12,940 nt of DNA, taken from NCBI GenBank assembly GCA_947258465.1, contig CAMYIQ010000148.1, positions 1-12,940 of the forward strand, given 5' to 3'. The stretch's first letter is position 1. Each line of letters starts with the position of its first letter. Shown one piece after another: positions 7,587 to 12,940 of the stretch. The translations under genes and the position numbers were made by a program. Source of the stretch: an uncultured Erythrobacter sp. (GTDB lineage: Bacteria; Pseudomonadota; Alphaproteobacteria; Sphingomonadales; Sphingomonadaceae). The notes under the pieces were generated by a model that saw only the letters and a program-made list of their open reading frames with translations, was not told the DNA's origin and ran no database searches.

Positions 7587-8281
7587 CGCGCGTCGACCAG
7601 CACGATTTCGGCGTCGTCGAGCGCCTCGACCACGATCTCGGTCTCGCCGGTCACGGCAATCCCGTCACGCGGCTGCGCTTCGTGCCCGTTGACCTTCACG
7701 CGGCCCTTGGGAGCGACAAGATACTGGTGCCGCTCGCCCGAAGTGGTCCAGGTCGCGCTCTGGCCGGCGGAAAGTGTGGCTGCTGCCACCTTGGCATCGG
7801 CACGGATCGGCAAGGCATCGTCGGCTTCGGGCGTGCCGCTGGCGAGCACTTCGAATGCGCCCTCGCGTGTGGCCTTGGGAAATTCGCGCTGCCCCCAGCT
7901 CGGCTTTTCGCCAGAGCGATCCGGAATGATCCAGATCTGGAACAGTGTCGTGTCCTCGTCTTCCAAATTGTACTCGGAATGGGTGATGCCGGTGCCCGCG
8001 CTCATCACCTGCACATCGCCAGCGGCCGTGTGGCCTTCATTGCCGAGACTGTCGCGGTGGCTGATCGCGCCTTTGCGCACGAAGGTGACGATTTCCATGT
8101 CGCGGTGCGGATGCGGCGGGAATCCGGTCTGCGCCTGGATCGTGTCGTCGTTCCACACGCGGATGCTGCCCCAGCCCATCCGGTCGGGGTCGTGGTAACT
8201 CGCGAAGCTGAAGTGATGGCGTGCCTCGAGCCAGCCGTGATCGGCATGGCCGAGCGAGGCAAAGGGACGGATATCGATCAT
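7583..8281 (-). CDS. Pirin family protein (bicupin, YhaK/YhhW-like)
   Basis: A 232-residue bicupin. The N-terminal cupin has the pirin metal set His57 and His59 (PPHPHRDMEIVT), His101 and Glu103 (GTGITHSEYN). The N-terminal RHHFSFASYHDPDRMGWG segment is typical of pirins. The C-terminal cupin is present but lacks obvious metal ligands, as usual. Family members include quercetin 2,3-dioxygenases and redox-sensing cofactors, so the reaction here is not determinable; the location is cytoplasmic. The reading frame begins at 8281 with little Shine-Dalgarno sequence of its own: GTGAG, 9 bases upstream, forms the base of a perfect inverted repeat (8291-8334). Its TAA (complement of 7583-7585) shares bases with the amidotransferase TAG (7584-7586). 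It lies 109 bases downstream of zapE in the same direction, so it could be read through from sdhB or have its own promoter. Confidence 0.92.
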   Translation of the reverse strand: MIDIRPFASLGHADHGWLEARHHFSFASYHDPDRMGWGSIRVWNDDTIQAQTGFPPHPHRDMEIVTFVRKGAISHRDSLGNEGHTAAGDVQVMSAGTGITHSEYNLEDEDTTLFQIWIIPDRSGEKPSWGQREFPKATREGAFEVLASGTPEADDALPIRADAKVAAATLSAGQSATWTTSGERHQYLVAPKGRVKVNGHEAQPRDGIAVTGETEIVVEALDDAEIVLVDAR

Positions 8282-8290
8282 GTCGCTATT

Positions 8291-8334
8291 CTCACATCGG
8301 CGGGGTGTTGACGCCGGAATGCGTCCGATGTGAG
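8291..8334. repeat. Perfect 10-bp inverted repeat in the pirin leader
   Basis: CTCACATCGG at 8291-8300 is exactly mirrored by CCGATGTGAG at 8325-8334, with 24 bases between. A smaller inverted pair, ACGC/GCGT (8311-8314 and 8321-8324), nests against the right arm and would close a 6-base loop. As RNA on the pirin strand this gives a 10-bp stem plus a 4-bp upper stem with one 10-base bulge, ending 9 bases before the pirin ATG and pairing the only SD-like bases (GUGAG). As DNA it could be a two-site operator with half-site centres 34 bp apart. No T-run follows on either strand, so it does not look like an intrinsic terminator. Confidence 0.6.
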
Positions 8335-8378
8335 GACGGCAAGAAAGTCGTCAAGTATCCCGCGTGGCAGTGCCGTCC
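8334..8378. repeat. Perfect 8-bp inverted repeat downstream of zapE
   Basis: GGACGGCA at 8334-8341 pairs with TGCCGTCC at 8371-8378, spanning 29 bases. It abuts the pirin-leader repeat, sharing base 8334, so the 109-base zapE-pirin spacer is nearly filled by two repeats. The zapE stop ends at 8391, so on that strand the hairpin would lie in the 3' untranslated part. It lacks a T-run, so a role as terminator or RNA-end stabiliser is only possible. The loop contains TTGACG (complement of 8349-8354), a -35-like hexamer without a recognisable -10 at 16-18 bp. Confidence 0.4.
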
Positions 8379-8390
8379 CGCCGGGCTAGG

Positions 8391-9503
8391 CTAGGCGAGA
8401 CCGTGGCCCCGCGCCATGTAGTCCGCGCTTTGCATTTCCTTGAGGCGGCTGACAGTGCGTTCGAATTCGAAGGCACCATCGCCCGATGTGTAAAGGTCTT
8501 CCGGTTCCGCTGCCGCGGTGACGAACAGCTTCACGCTGTTTTCATACAGCGCATCGATCAGCTTGGTGAACCGGATCGCTTCATTGCGGTTGTCGGGAGA
8601 CAGGGCGGGGATGCCGACGACGATCACCGTGTGATAGGCATGCGCGATGGCAAGGTAATCGGCCGCGCCGCGGTTCTCTCCGCATAGCCGTTTGAAGCTG
8701 AACACGCCGACGCCCTTTAGGCTCTTGGGGACATGGATCGTGCGCCCCCCGCCAAGCTCCAGCTCCGCGCTGGGCACGTGTTCGGCATCTTCGGGCTTAT
8801 AATCGGTCAGGCGGAAGAAAGCCTCGCGCACCTGCGCGGTCGCTTCATCGCCAAGCGGGGAATGCCAGGTCGCCATATCGCCCAGCCGGTCGAGCCGGTA
8901 ATCGGTCGGGCCATTGAGCGGCAGCACGTCCAGTTCGGCTTCGACCAAATCGATAAAGGGCAGGAACAGTGAGCGGTTGAGCCCGTCCTTGTAGAGATCG
9001 CGCGGCGGGCGGTTGCTGGTGGTGACGATGGTCACCCCCTGATCGCGGATCAACGCGGTGAAGAGGCGGGCCATGATCGCCGCATCGGCGGTGTTGGTGA
9101 CGACCATTTCGTCGAAGGCGAGACACCGGACATCGGCTGCGATGTCGCGCGCGATCTTGCCCGTGGGATCGCCGGGATCGCTTTCACGCCGGGCCCGCAT
9201 GCGCTTGTCGACCTCGAGCATGAACTCGTGGAAGTGCGCGCGGCGTTTCTCTACGATGCCCAGCGTCTCGACGAAGAGGTCCATCAGCATCGACTTTCCG
9301 CGCCCGACGCCGCCCCACATATATACGCCCTGCGGCCGCGCCTTTTTGGGCCGGAAGAGCTGCGCCAGCAACCCGCCGCTGCTTTCCGCTTCCAGATCCT
9401 TCTGCAGGCGGTCGAGCCGTTCGGCGGCCCGGCGCTGGTCCGGATCGGCCTGCAATTCGCCCGCCGCAACCAGCCGCTCGTAGCGGGCGAGCATCCCGGT
9501 CAT
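8391..9503 (-). CDS. zapE: Cell division protein ZapE (AFG1-like AAA ATPase)
   Basis: A 370-residue P-loop ATPase of the AFG1/ZapE family, linked in Escherichia coli to Z-ring constriction under stress and in mitochondria to turnover of respiratory subunits. Walker A is GGVGRGKS (64-71) in the family context GVYMWGGVGRGKSMLMDLF. Walker B is LAFDEM (128-133) with Asp131-Glu132, slightly different from the usual CFDEF. Sensor-1-like TTSNRPPRDLYKDGL (161-175) and a Phe-Ser-Phe-Lys-Arg-Leu-Cys motif (about 268-274) follow. Length equals the family norm. The frame is open to 9623, but ATG at 9503 overlaps the thioesterase stop as ATGA, which fixes the start. In many alphaproteobacteria zapE precedes mdh and sucCD (recollection); here a pirin gene follows instead. 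Confidence 0.93.
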   Translation of the reverse strand: MTGMLARYERLVAAGELQADPDQRRAAERLDRLQKDLEAESSGGLLAQLFRPKKARPQGVYMWGGVGRGKSMLMDLFVETLGIVEKRRAHFHEFMLEVDKRMRARRESDPGDPTGKIARDIAADVRCLAFDEMVVTNTADAAIMARLFTALIRDQGVTIVTTSNRPPRDLYKDGLNRSLFLPFIDLVEAELDVLPLNGPTDYRLDRLGDMATWHSPLGDEATAQVREAFFRLTDYKPEDAEHVPSAELELGGGRTIHVPKSLKGVGVFSFKRLCGENRGAADYLAIAHAYHTVIVVGIPALSPDNRNEAIRFTKLIDALYENSVKLFVTAAAEPEDLYTSGDGAFEFERTVSRLKEMQSADYMARGHGLA

Positions 9504-9970
9504 GATGCCACGCGGCGCTTCATCTTCTTTACGATGCCCGAGAAACTGGCGACCGTGTGGTCTTCCTGCTCCACGGTCCCGCGCACGAATACCATGCTGC
9601 CGGTTTCGCGAACGATTTCGCATACCGCATCGAGCGGTTCGGCAGGCCTGCCACCGCCGACGAACTGGGTCGACAGCTCGACCGTCACCGATGGCCCCGC
9701 ATCGCCGGTGCCGATCGTGTGCATAGCGGTGAACAGGCTGATATCGATCAGCGAGAGTGTGACCGCGCCGTGGATGATGCCCTGCAGGTTCTCGTGGCGC
9801 CGCTCGGGAAACATGCGCAGCCGCGCCTTCCCGTCATCGTCGACACGGGTGATGAGCTTGCCCATCACCGCGCCGTTGAACAGCGTCTGGTCTTTCAGGT
9901 TCCAGTGATGCCAGCCCGGGTTCTCCGGGTCTGGGCCATGTTCGAAGACCTCGTCCGGGAGCCTGGTCAT
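9500..9970 (-). CDS. PaaI-like hotdog-fold acyl-CoA thioesterase
   Basis: A 156-residue single hotdog domain (4HBT/PaaI-like), probably hydrolysing an acyl- or aryl-CoA in the cytoplasm. The signature lies at 61-76: HENLQGIIHGAVTLSLID, with Asn61, Gly64, the HG pair at 67-68 and Asp76 as likely active-site residues. Beta-strand segments VTVELSTQFVGGG (96-108), EIVRETGSMVFVRGTV (118-133) and ASFSGIVKKMKRR (141-153) follow the usual PaaI order. ATG at 9970 overlaps the sdhB stop as TGATG, and the stop overlaps the zapE start as ATGA, so translation is probably coupled along sdhB-thioesterase-zapE. Substrate is unknown. The frame is open further upstream, but that would run through sdhB. Confidence 0.85.
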   Translation of the reverse strand: MTRLPDEVFEHGPDPENPGWHHWNLKDQTLFNGAVMGKLITRVDDDGKARLRMFPERRHENLQGIIHGAVTLSLIDISLFTAMHTIGTGDAGPSVTVELSTQFVGGGRPAEPLDAVCEIVRETGSMVFVRGTVEQEDHTVASFSGIVKKMKRRVAS

Positions 9971-10752
9971 CAGATCGCGCGTTCGGCGATCATCTTCTTG
10001 GTTTCGGCGATCGCCTTTGCCGGGCTGAGGCCCTTGGGGCAGACATTCGCGCAGTTCATGATCGTGTGGCAGCGATACAGGCGGAAAGGGTCTTCCAACT
10101 GGTCGAGCCGCTCGCCGGTCATCTCGTCGCGGCTGTCGGCAAGCCAGCGATAGGCCTGCAACAGGATCGCCGGGCCGAGGAACTTGTCGCTGTTCCACCA
10201 ATAGCTGGGGCACGCGGTCGAGCAGCAGGCGCACAGGATGCACTCGTAAAGGCCGTCGAGCTTTTCGCGCTGTTCGGGCGATTGCAGGCGTTCCTTGCCC
10301 GAAGGCGTGGTCGAGACGGTCTGCAGCCAGGGACGGATGCTGGCATATTGCGCGTAGAAATGGGTGAAGTCGGGCACGAGGTCTTTGATCACGTCCATGC
10401 TCGGCAGCGGGGTGATGCGCACCTCGCCCTTCAGGTCCTCGATCGCGGTGGTGCAGGCGAGACCGTTCTTCCCGTTCATGTTCATCGAGCACGAACCGCA
10501 AATGCCTTCGCGGCACGACCGGCGGAAGGTCAGCGTCGGGTCGATCTCGTTCTTGATCTTGAACAGCGCATCGAGGACCATCGGGCCGCATTCATCGAGA
10601 TCGAGCTCGAACGTATCGTAGCGCGGATTTTCGCCGCTGTCGGGATCGTAGCGGTAAATCTTGAACTTGCGGATGCGCGAACCGCCATCTGCCTTGTGGG
10701 CGCGGCTCTTGCCGGTGATCTTCGAGTTCTTCGGAAGGGTGAAGGTCGCCAT
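9970..10752 (-). CDS. sdhB: Succinate dehydrogenase iron-sulfur subunit (complex II)
   Basis: A 260-residue electron-transfer subunit linking the FAD subunit SdhA to ubiquinone at the inner membrane. The [2Fe-2S] cysteines are C80, C85, C88 and C100 (SCREGICGSC...LAC). The C-terminal domain has C171, C174, C177 and C181 in ECILCACCSTACP, and C228, C234 and C238. By analogy with E. coli SdhB the [4Fe-4S] ligands are C171/C174/C177/C238 and the [3Fe-4S] ligands C181/C228/C234, so all ten are conserved. The N-terminal ~25 residues form a basic extension seen in alphaproteobacterial and mitochondrial forms. AGGA lies 11 bases before ATG 10752. The usual sdhC, sdhD and sdhA partners are not upstream; the neighbour is a divergent dehydrogenase gene, so sdhB must have its own promoter here. 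Confidence 0.97.
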   Translation of the reverse strand: MATFTLPKNSKITGKSRAHKADGGSRIRKFKIYRYDPDSGENPRYDTFELDLDECGPMVLDALFKIKNEIDPTLTFRRSCREGICGSCSMNMNGKNGLACTTAIEDLKGEVRITPLPSMDVIKDLVPDFTHFYAQYASIRPWLQTVSTTPSGKERLQSPEQREKLDGLYECILCACCSTACPSYWWNSDKFLGPAILLQAYRWLADSRDEMTGERLDQLEDPFRLYRCHTIMNCANVCPKGLSPAKAIAETKKMIAERAI

Positions 10753-10783
10753 TACGCTTTCGGTCCTGTTTCTCTGCGCACCC

Positions 10784-10811
10784 CATCTAGCGGTTCGCGC
10801 GAGGGGCGCAA
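10784..10811 (-). promoter_or_regulatory. Candidate sigma-70-type promoter of sdhB
   Basis: Read on the minus strand, TTGCGC (10811-10806) and TAGATG (10789-10784) are separated by 16 bp. Each matches the -35/-10 consensus at about four of six positions. Transcription would start near 10777, leaving a leader of about 25 bases before the sdhB ATG. The spacer must hold a promoter because the upstream gene is divergent. In GC-rich DNA such matches arise by chance, so this is only a suggestion. Confidence 0.3.
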
Positions 10812-10867
10812 GGCCATCTGTGACGCAATTGCGGCAATGCCGGCTGCTGAGGGATCGAAGGCGGGTA

Positions 10868-10896
10868 GCCCGTCTGCGGCGAAAGGGCCGCCGGGC
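10868..10896. repeat. GC-rich imperfect hairpin in the sdhB-dehydrogenase spacer
   Basis: GCCCG (10868-10872) pairs with CGGGC (10892-10896), and GCGGC (10876-10880) pairs with GCCGC (10887-10891). This gives a stacked 5+5 bp stem with a 3-base bulge and the loop GAAAGG. It sits in the 214-base divergent spacer 10753-10966, about 70 bases before the dehydrogenase start. No T-run follows on either strand, and no gene ends nearby, so it is not a terminator. It could be a leader structure or simply chance in GC-rich sequence. Apart from this and the candidate sdhB promoter, I see nothing definable in the spacer. Confidence 0.3.
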
Positions 10897-10966
10897 ATGG
10901 CAATCGCTGGAAATCCTCTGCGCGGAGAGGAACCCGCAGACTGTCCCATGGGTCTATGTCGATGAG

Positions 10967-11692
10967 ATGAATGCACAAACGACATTTCGGCGCGCCGCCG
11001 TCTTCGGCGCAAGCGGCGGTATCGGCGGGGCGCTGGCTGGCAAGCTGGCGGATCGGGGTGTGGAGGTATGGGCAGGCAGTCGCTCCGGCCTTTGCCGCGA
11101 CCAGCGGACGCGCGGTTTCGCCTTCGACCTGACCGACGAGGCCTCGATCGCGGCAATGGCTGCGGAGCTAGCGGCAACCCCGCCCGATCTCGTGATAGTG
11201 GCCAGCGGCGTTCTGACATTGGACAATGGAGAAGGGCCGGAGCGCGCGTTCAAACAAATCGATGCCGATGCGATGGAAGCCGTCTTTCGGCTCAACACTA
11301 TCGGGCCGGCCCTGATCGCCAAACATTTCCTGCCCCTGCTTCCGCGCCGGGACCGTGCCGTATTCGCCGCATTATCGGCGCGAGTCGGCTCGATTTCGGA
11401 CAATCGCCTCGGGGGCTGGCACAGCTACCGGGCAAGCAAGGCAGCTCTCAACATGCTTTTGAAGAACTTCGCCATCGAGCTGGGCCGGACGCACAAGCAG
11501 GCTGTGGTCGCGGGGTTGCATCCCGGCACTGTCGACACGTGCCTGTCCGAACCGTTCCAATCCAACCTGCCGGATGGACAACTGACAGCTCCAAATGCCG
11601 CGGCTGAGAACTTACTCACGGTGCTGGACGGATTGACCCCGGGAGACAGCGGCGGTGTCTTCGATTGGAAGGGCGATGAGGTACCAGCTTAG
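10967..11692 (+). CDS. Short-chain dehydrogenase/reductase (SDR), C-factor-like
   Basis: A 241-residue classical SDR with a Rossmann fold. The cofactor loop is GASGGIG (14-20), Asp54 in FAFDLTD is the usual adenine contact, and the catalytic set is Asn110, Ser137, Tyr154 and Lys158 (YRASK). The NNAG motif is replaced by VASG (78-81), and LHPGTVDT (184-191) follows the active site, as in the CsgA/C-factor-like branch. The oxidised or reduced substrate cannot be told. Many family members prefer NADP(H), but that is not determinable here. ATG 10967 is chosen because it starts the Rossmann strand at the normal distance; the frame is open upstream across the spacer into sdhB, which is antisense reading. 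The ribosome binding site is weak (GATGAG just upstream). It is divergent from sdhB and convergent with the ATP-grasp gene, 102 bases away. Confidence 0.88.
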   Translation: MNAQTTFRRAAVFGASGGIGGALAGKLADRGVEVWAGSRSGLCRDQRTRGFAFDLTDEASIAAMAAELAATPPDLVIVASGVLTLDNGEGPERAFKQIDADAMEAVFRLNTIGPALIAKHFLPLLPRRDRAVFAALSARVGSISDNRLGGWHSYRASKAALNMLLKNFAIELGRTHKQAVVAGLHPGTVDTCLSEPFQSNLPDGQLTAPNAAAENLLTVLDGLTPGDSGGVFDWKGDEVPA

Positions 11693-11794
11693 CTCGGCGT
11701 TTCTTTGAATGTATGGGCGCGAAATTCGGTAATGCGTTCGGCCGTGCACATCTCGAGGATATCGCGGCTCTCACATACGGCCGGGTCCGCCGGT

Positions 11795-12940
11795 TCAGGC
11801 CTCGGTTAAAAAGCGGCGTCCCGTCGCGGTGCGATTTTCCAGATGGTAGCGAATCAGTTCGCCATGCCGCGTCGCGCCGATTCCAATGCCGGTGGCGCGT
11901 TGGGGCACGCGGACATTGGGCCGTGCATTCGCCTCGATAAGCATCGGGCCTCGATCGCTCGGCGCGACGTCCCAGCCGATCTGAACATGCCCGTCGAAAT
12001 GTTCGGCATGCGCCTTGAGGGCAAGTTGCCTGAGCGCCTGCCACTCCGGCATATGTCTGCCGGTAATAGGACAGTCATTGACGGGATGCCTGTCGAATTC
12101 GCCGGGCGCGGTGGCGTTTTTTGCCCGCCCGAGTTCGCCCGTTTGAAAGTCGATGGCGGCAAAGATACCGCCGGCGTGCGCATTATCGACGATGACGCCG
12201 GGCTGGGCCGCAAGACGGAGAATCGCAGTAACCAGTTCGGGCTCGCCGTGCTCGTCGAGAATTGTGGTTACGCGCGCTGTAGGCAGGGCGTCCAGCGCGA
12301 TATCGGCGATATCGGGATGGGGCCGAAGCAGTTCCTGCGCTATCCACCCGCCGGTTTCTTTCGCTTCTTCGAGCATCCGCAGGATGTCGGCGGGGTCCCT
12401 GTCGCTGGGGCGGGAGGCCAATATCTCGATCCCCGCACCCCCTGATCCTCTGATCGGCTTGAGCAGGATTGGCCCGGCACTGGGCTGCTGAACGAGCTTC
12501 CAGCCGTCGCGCTTGGAGCGCTCGGCAAGGACGCGGGGGTGGGGCAGGCAAGCCCGCGTGCAGACGCGATAGAATTCTCGCTTGTCGGTAATCGCGCGAT
12601 CGTGATCGGTCGCCGGATTGGCAATCGCGCGGCTTACCCCGACATGTTCGAACCGGCGCATGACCGTATCGAAGTCGCTTTCGTCGCGAATGTCGTACAG
12701 GGCGACATCGCCAGGGTCGGCGAACCGGGCAAGGCAGATCCGCACCGCCTCGGCACGGCGAGGCTTGCTCCATCCCCATCGACGCGCAACCTTGCGCGCC
12801 CGCAGGACGATGACCAGCCGGAAAACCGCATAAGACACGGCGTTGAGGGCAATCCGCAATAGCCCCTGGCGCTGCTGCATCCGGGCGTAATACGGATCGA
12901 GAAAAGCGGCAGAGCGATAGTTTACGATGCCCGGATAAAG
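11795..12940 (-). CDS. Sugar-transfer-associated ATP-grasp protein (PF14397 type), 5' end possibly outside the window
   Basis: An ATP-grasp ligase that would couple ATP hydrolysis to joining a carboxylate with an amine or thiol; the family often occurs in polysaccharide gene clusters. Counting from the ATG at 12880 (361 residues), the ATP-binding strand and glycine loop are ILLKPIRGSGGAGIEI (138-153; Lys141), the adenine-binding region is WIAQELL (179-185), and the metal/phosphate set is IGWDVA (301-306) with LIEANARPN (314-322). An N-terminal hydrophobic stretch (about 7-27) could bind membrane. The frame stays open for 20 more codons to the window edge, and their translation, ending in FLDPYYAR before Met, looks like real protein. 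The true start may therefore lie outside. The enzyme resembles the XrtA-locus functions but is 4.2 kb away. The substrate is unknown. Confidence 0.82.
   Translation of the reverse strand, partial: LYPGIVNYRSAAFLDPYYARMQQRQGLLRIALNAVSYAVFRLVIVLRARKVARRWGWSKPRRAEAVRICLARFADPGDVALYDIRDESDFDTVMRRFEHVGVSRAIANPATDHDRAITDKREFYRVCTRACLPHPRVLAERSKRDGWKLVQQPSAGPILLKPIRGSGGAGIEILASRPSDRDPADILRMLEEAKETGGWIAQELLRPHPDIADIALDALPTARVTTILDEHGEPELVTAILRLAAQPGVIVDNAHAGGIFAAIDFQTGELGRAKNATAPGEFDRHPVNDCPITGRHMPEWQALRQLALKAHAEHFDGHVQIGWDVAPSDRGPMLIEANARPNVRVPQRATGIGIGATRHGELIRYHLENRTATGRRFLTEA

Noticed and set aside
7301..8311. Plus-strand open frame (336 codons) over the pirin gene
   Set aside because: The pirin frame on the minus strand has the full metal-binding signature; this frame has none.
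10066..10965. Plus-strand open frame (299 codons) opposite sdhB
   Set aside because: All ten SdhB cysteines are conserved on the other strand; this is its shadow.
11739..11783. CGGCCGT/ACGGCCG inverted pair in the convergent dehydrogenase/ATP-grasp spacer, as a bidirectional terminator
   Set aside because: The stem is only 7 bp, the loop is 31 bases and no T-run follows on either strand.
11713..11940. Possible 75-codon plus-strand gene after the dehydrogenase
   Set aside because: Two thirds of it is antisense to the ATP-grasp gene, and no ribosome binding site or motif is seen.

Overview
The window is dense, GC-rich bacterial chromosome that looks like an alphaproteobacterium of the order Sphingomonadales, probably an Erythrobacter/Novosphingobium relative. 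The order is inferred from an exosortase A (XrtA) locus of the type common there, an alphaproteobacterial-type SdhB, and the sdhB-thioesterase-zapE block. I made no database comparison. No tRNA, rRNA, insertion sequence, phage gene or CRISPR array was seen, and no gap between genes exceeds 300 bases.

Bases 1-7586, plus strand, are one tight operon: the XrtA (PEP-CTERM protein sorting) and exopolysaccharide locus. In order it encodes the C-terminal end of an outer-membrane beta-barrel protein, an ExeA-like AAA ATPase with a coiled-coil tail, a polysaccharide deacetylase, a FemAB-like acyltransferase, a GT4-type glycosyltransferase, exosortase A and an asparagine-synthetase-like amidotransferase. 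Gaps are 1-16 bases and two junctions overlap, so co-transcription and translational coupling are likely. The set fits assembly and amide/amine modification of an extracellular polysaccharide, coupled to a membrane protease-transpeptidase that processes PEP-CTERM proteins. No PEP-CTERM substrate lies in the window. The exosortase ends right after a last transmembrane helix, without the EpsI domain I recall being fused to it in many relatives.

Bases 7583-10752, minus strand, hold more general functions. A transcript sdhB - PaaI-like thioesterase - zapE is linked by stop/start overlaps, and a pirin gene lies 109 bases downstream. The pirin gene and the amidotransferase gene converge and share bases of their stop codons. 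The 109-base spacer before pirin is almost entirely occupied by two perfect inverted repeats (10 bp and 8 bp arms). These are the clearest unexplained structures in the window.

Bases 10753-10966 are a divergent promoter region between sdhB (minus) and a classical short-chain dehydrogenase (plus, 10967-11692). The last gene, minus strand, is a sugar-transfer-associated ATP-grasp enzyme whose reading frame stays open to the right edge. It is again an exopolysaccharide-type gene, separated from the XrtA locus by housekeeping genes. I did not find a wholly new system. The points most worth a second look are the EpsI-less XrtA, the chemistry implied by deacetylase + FemAB + amidotransferase, and the pirin leader repeats.
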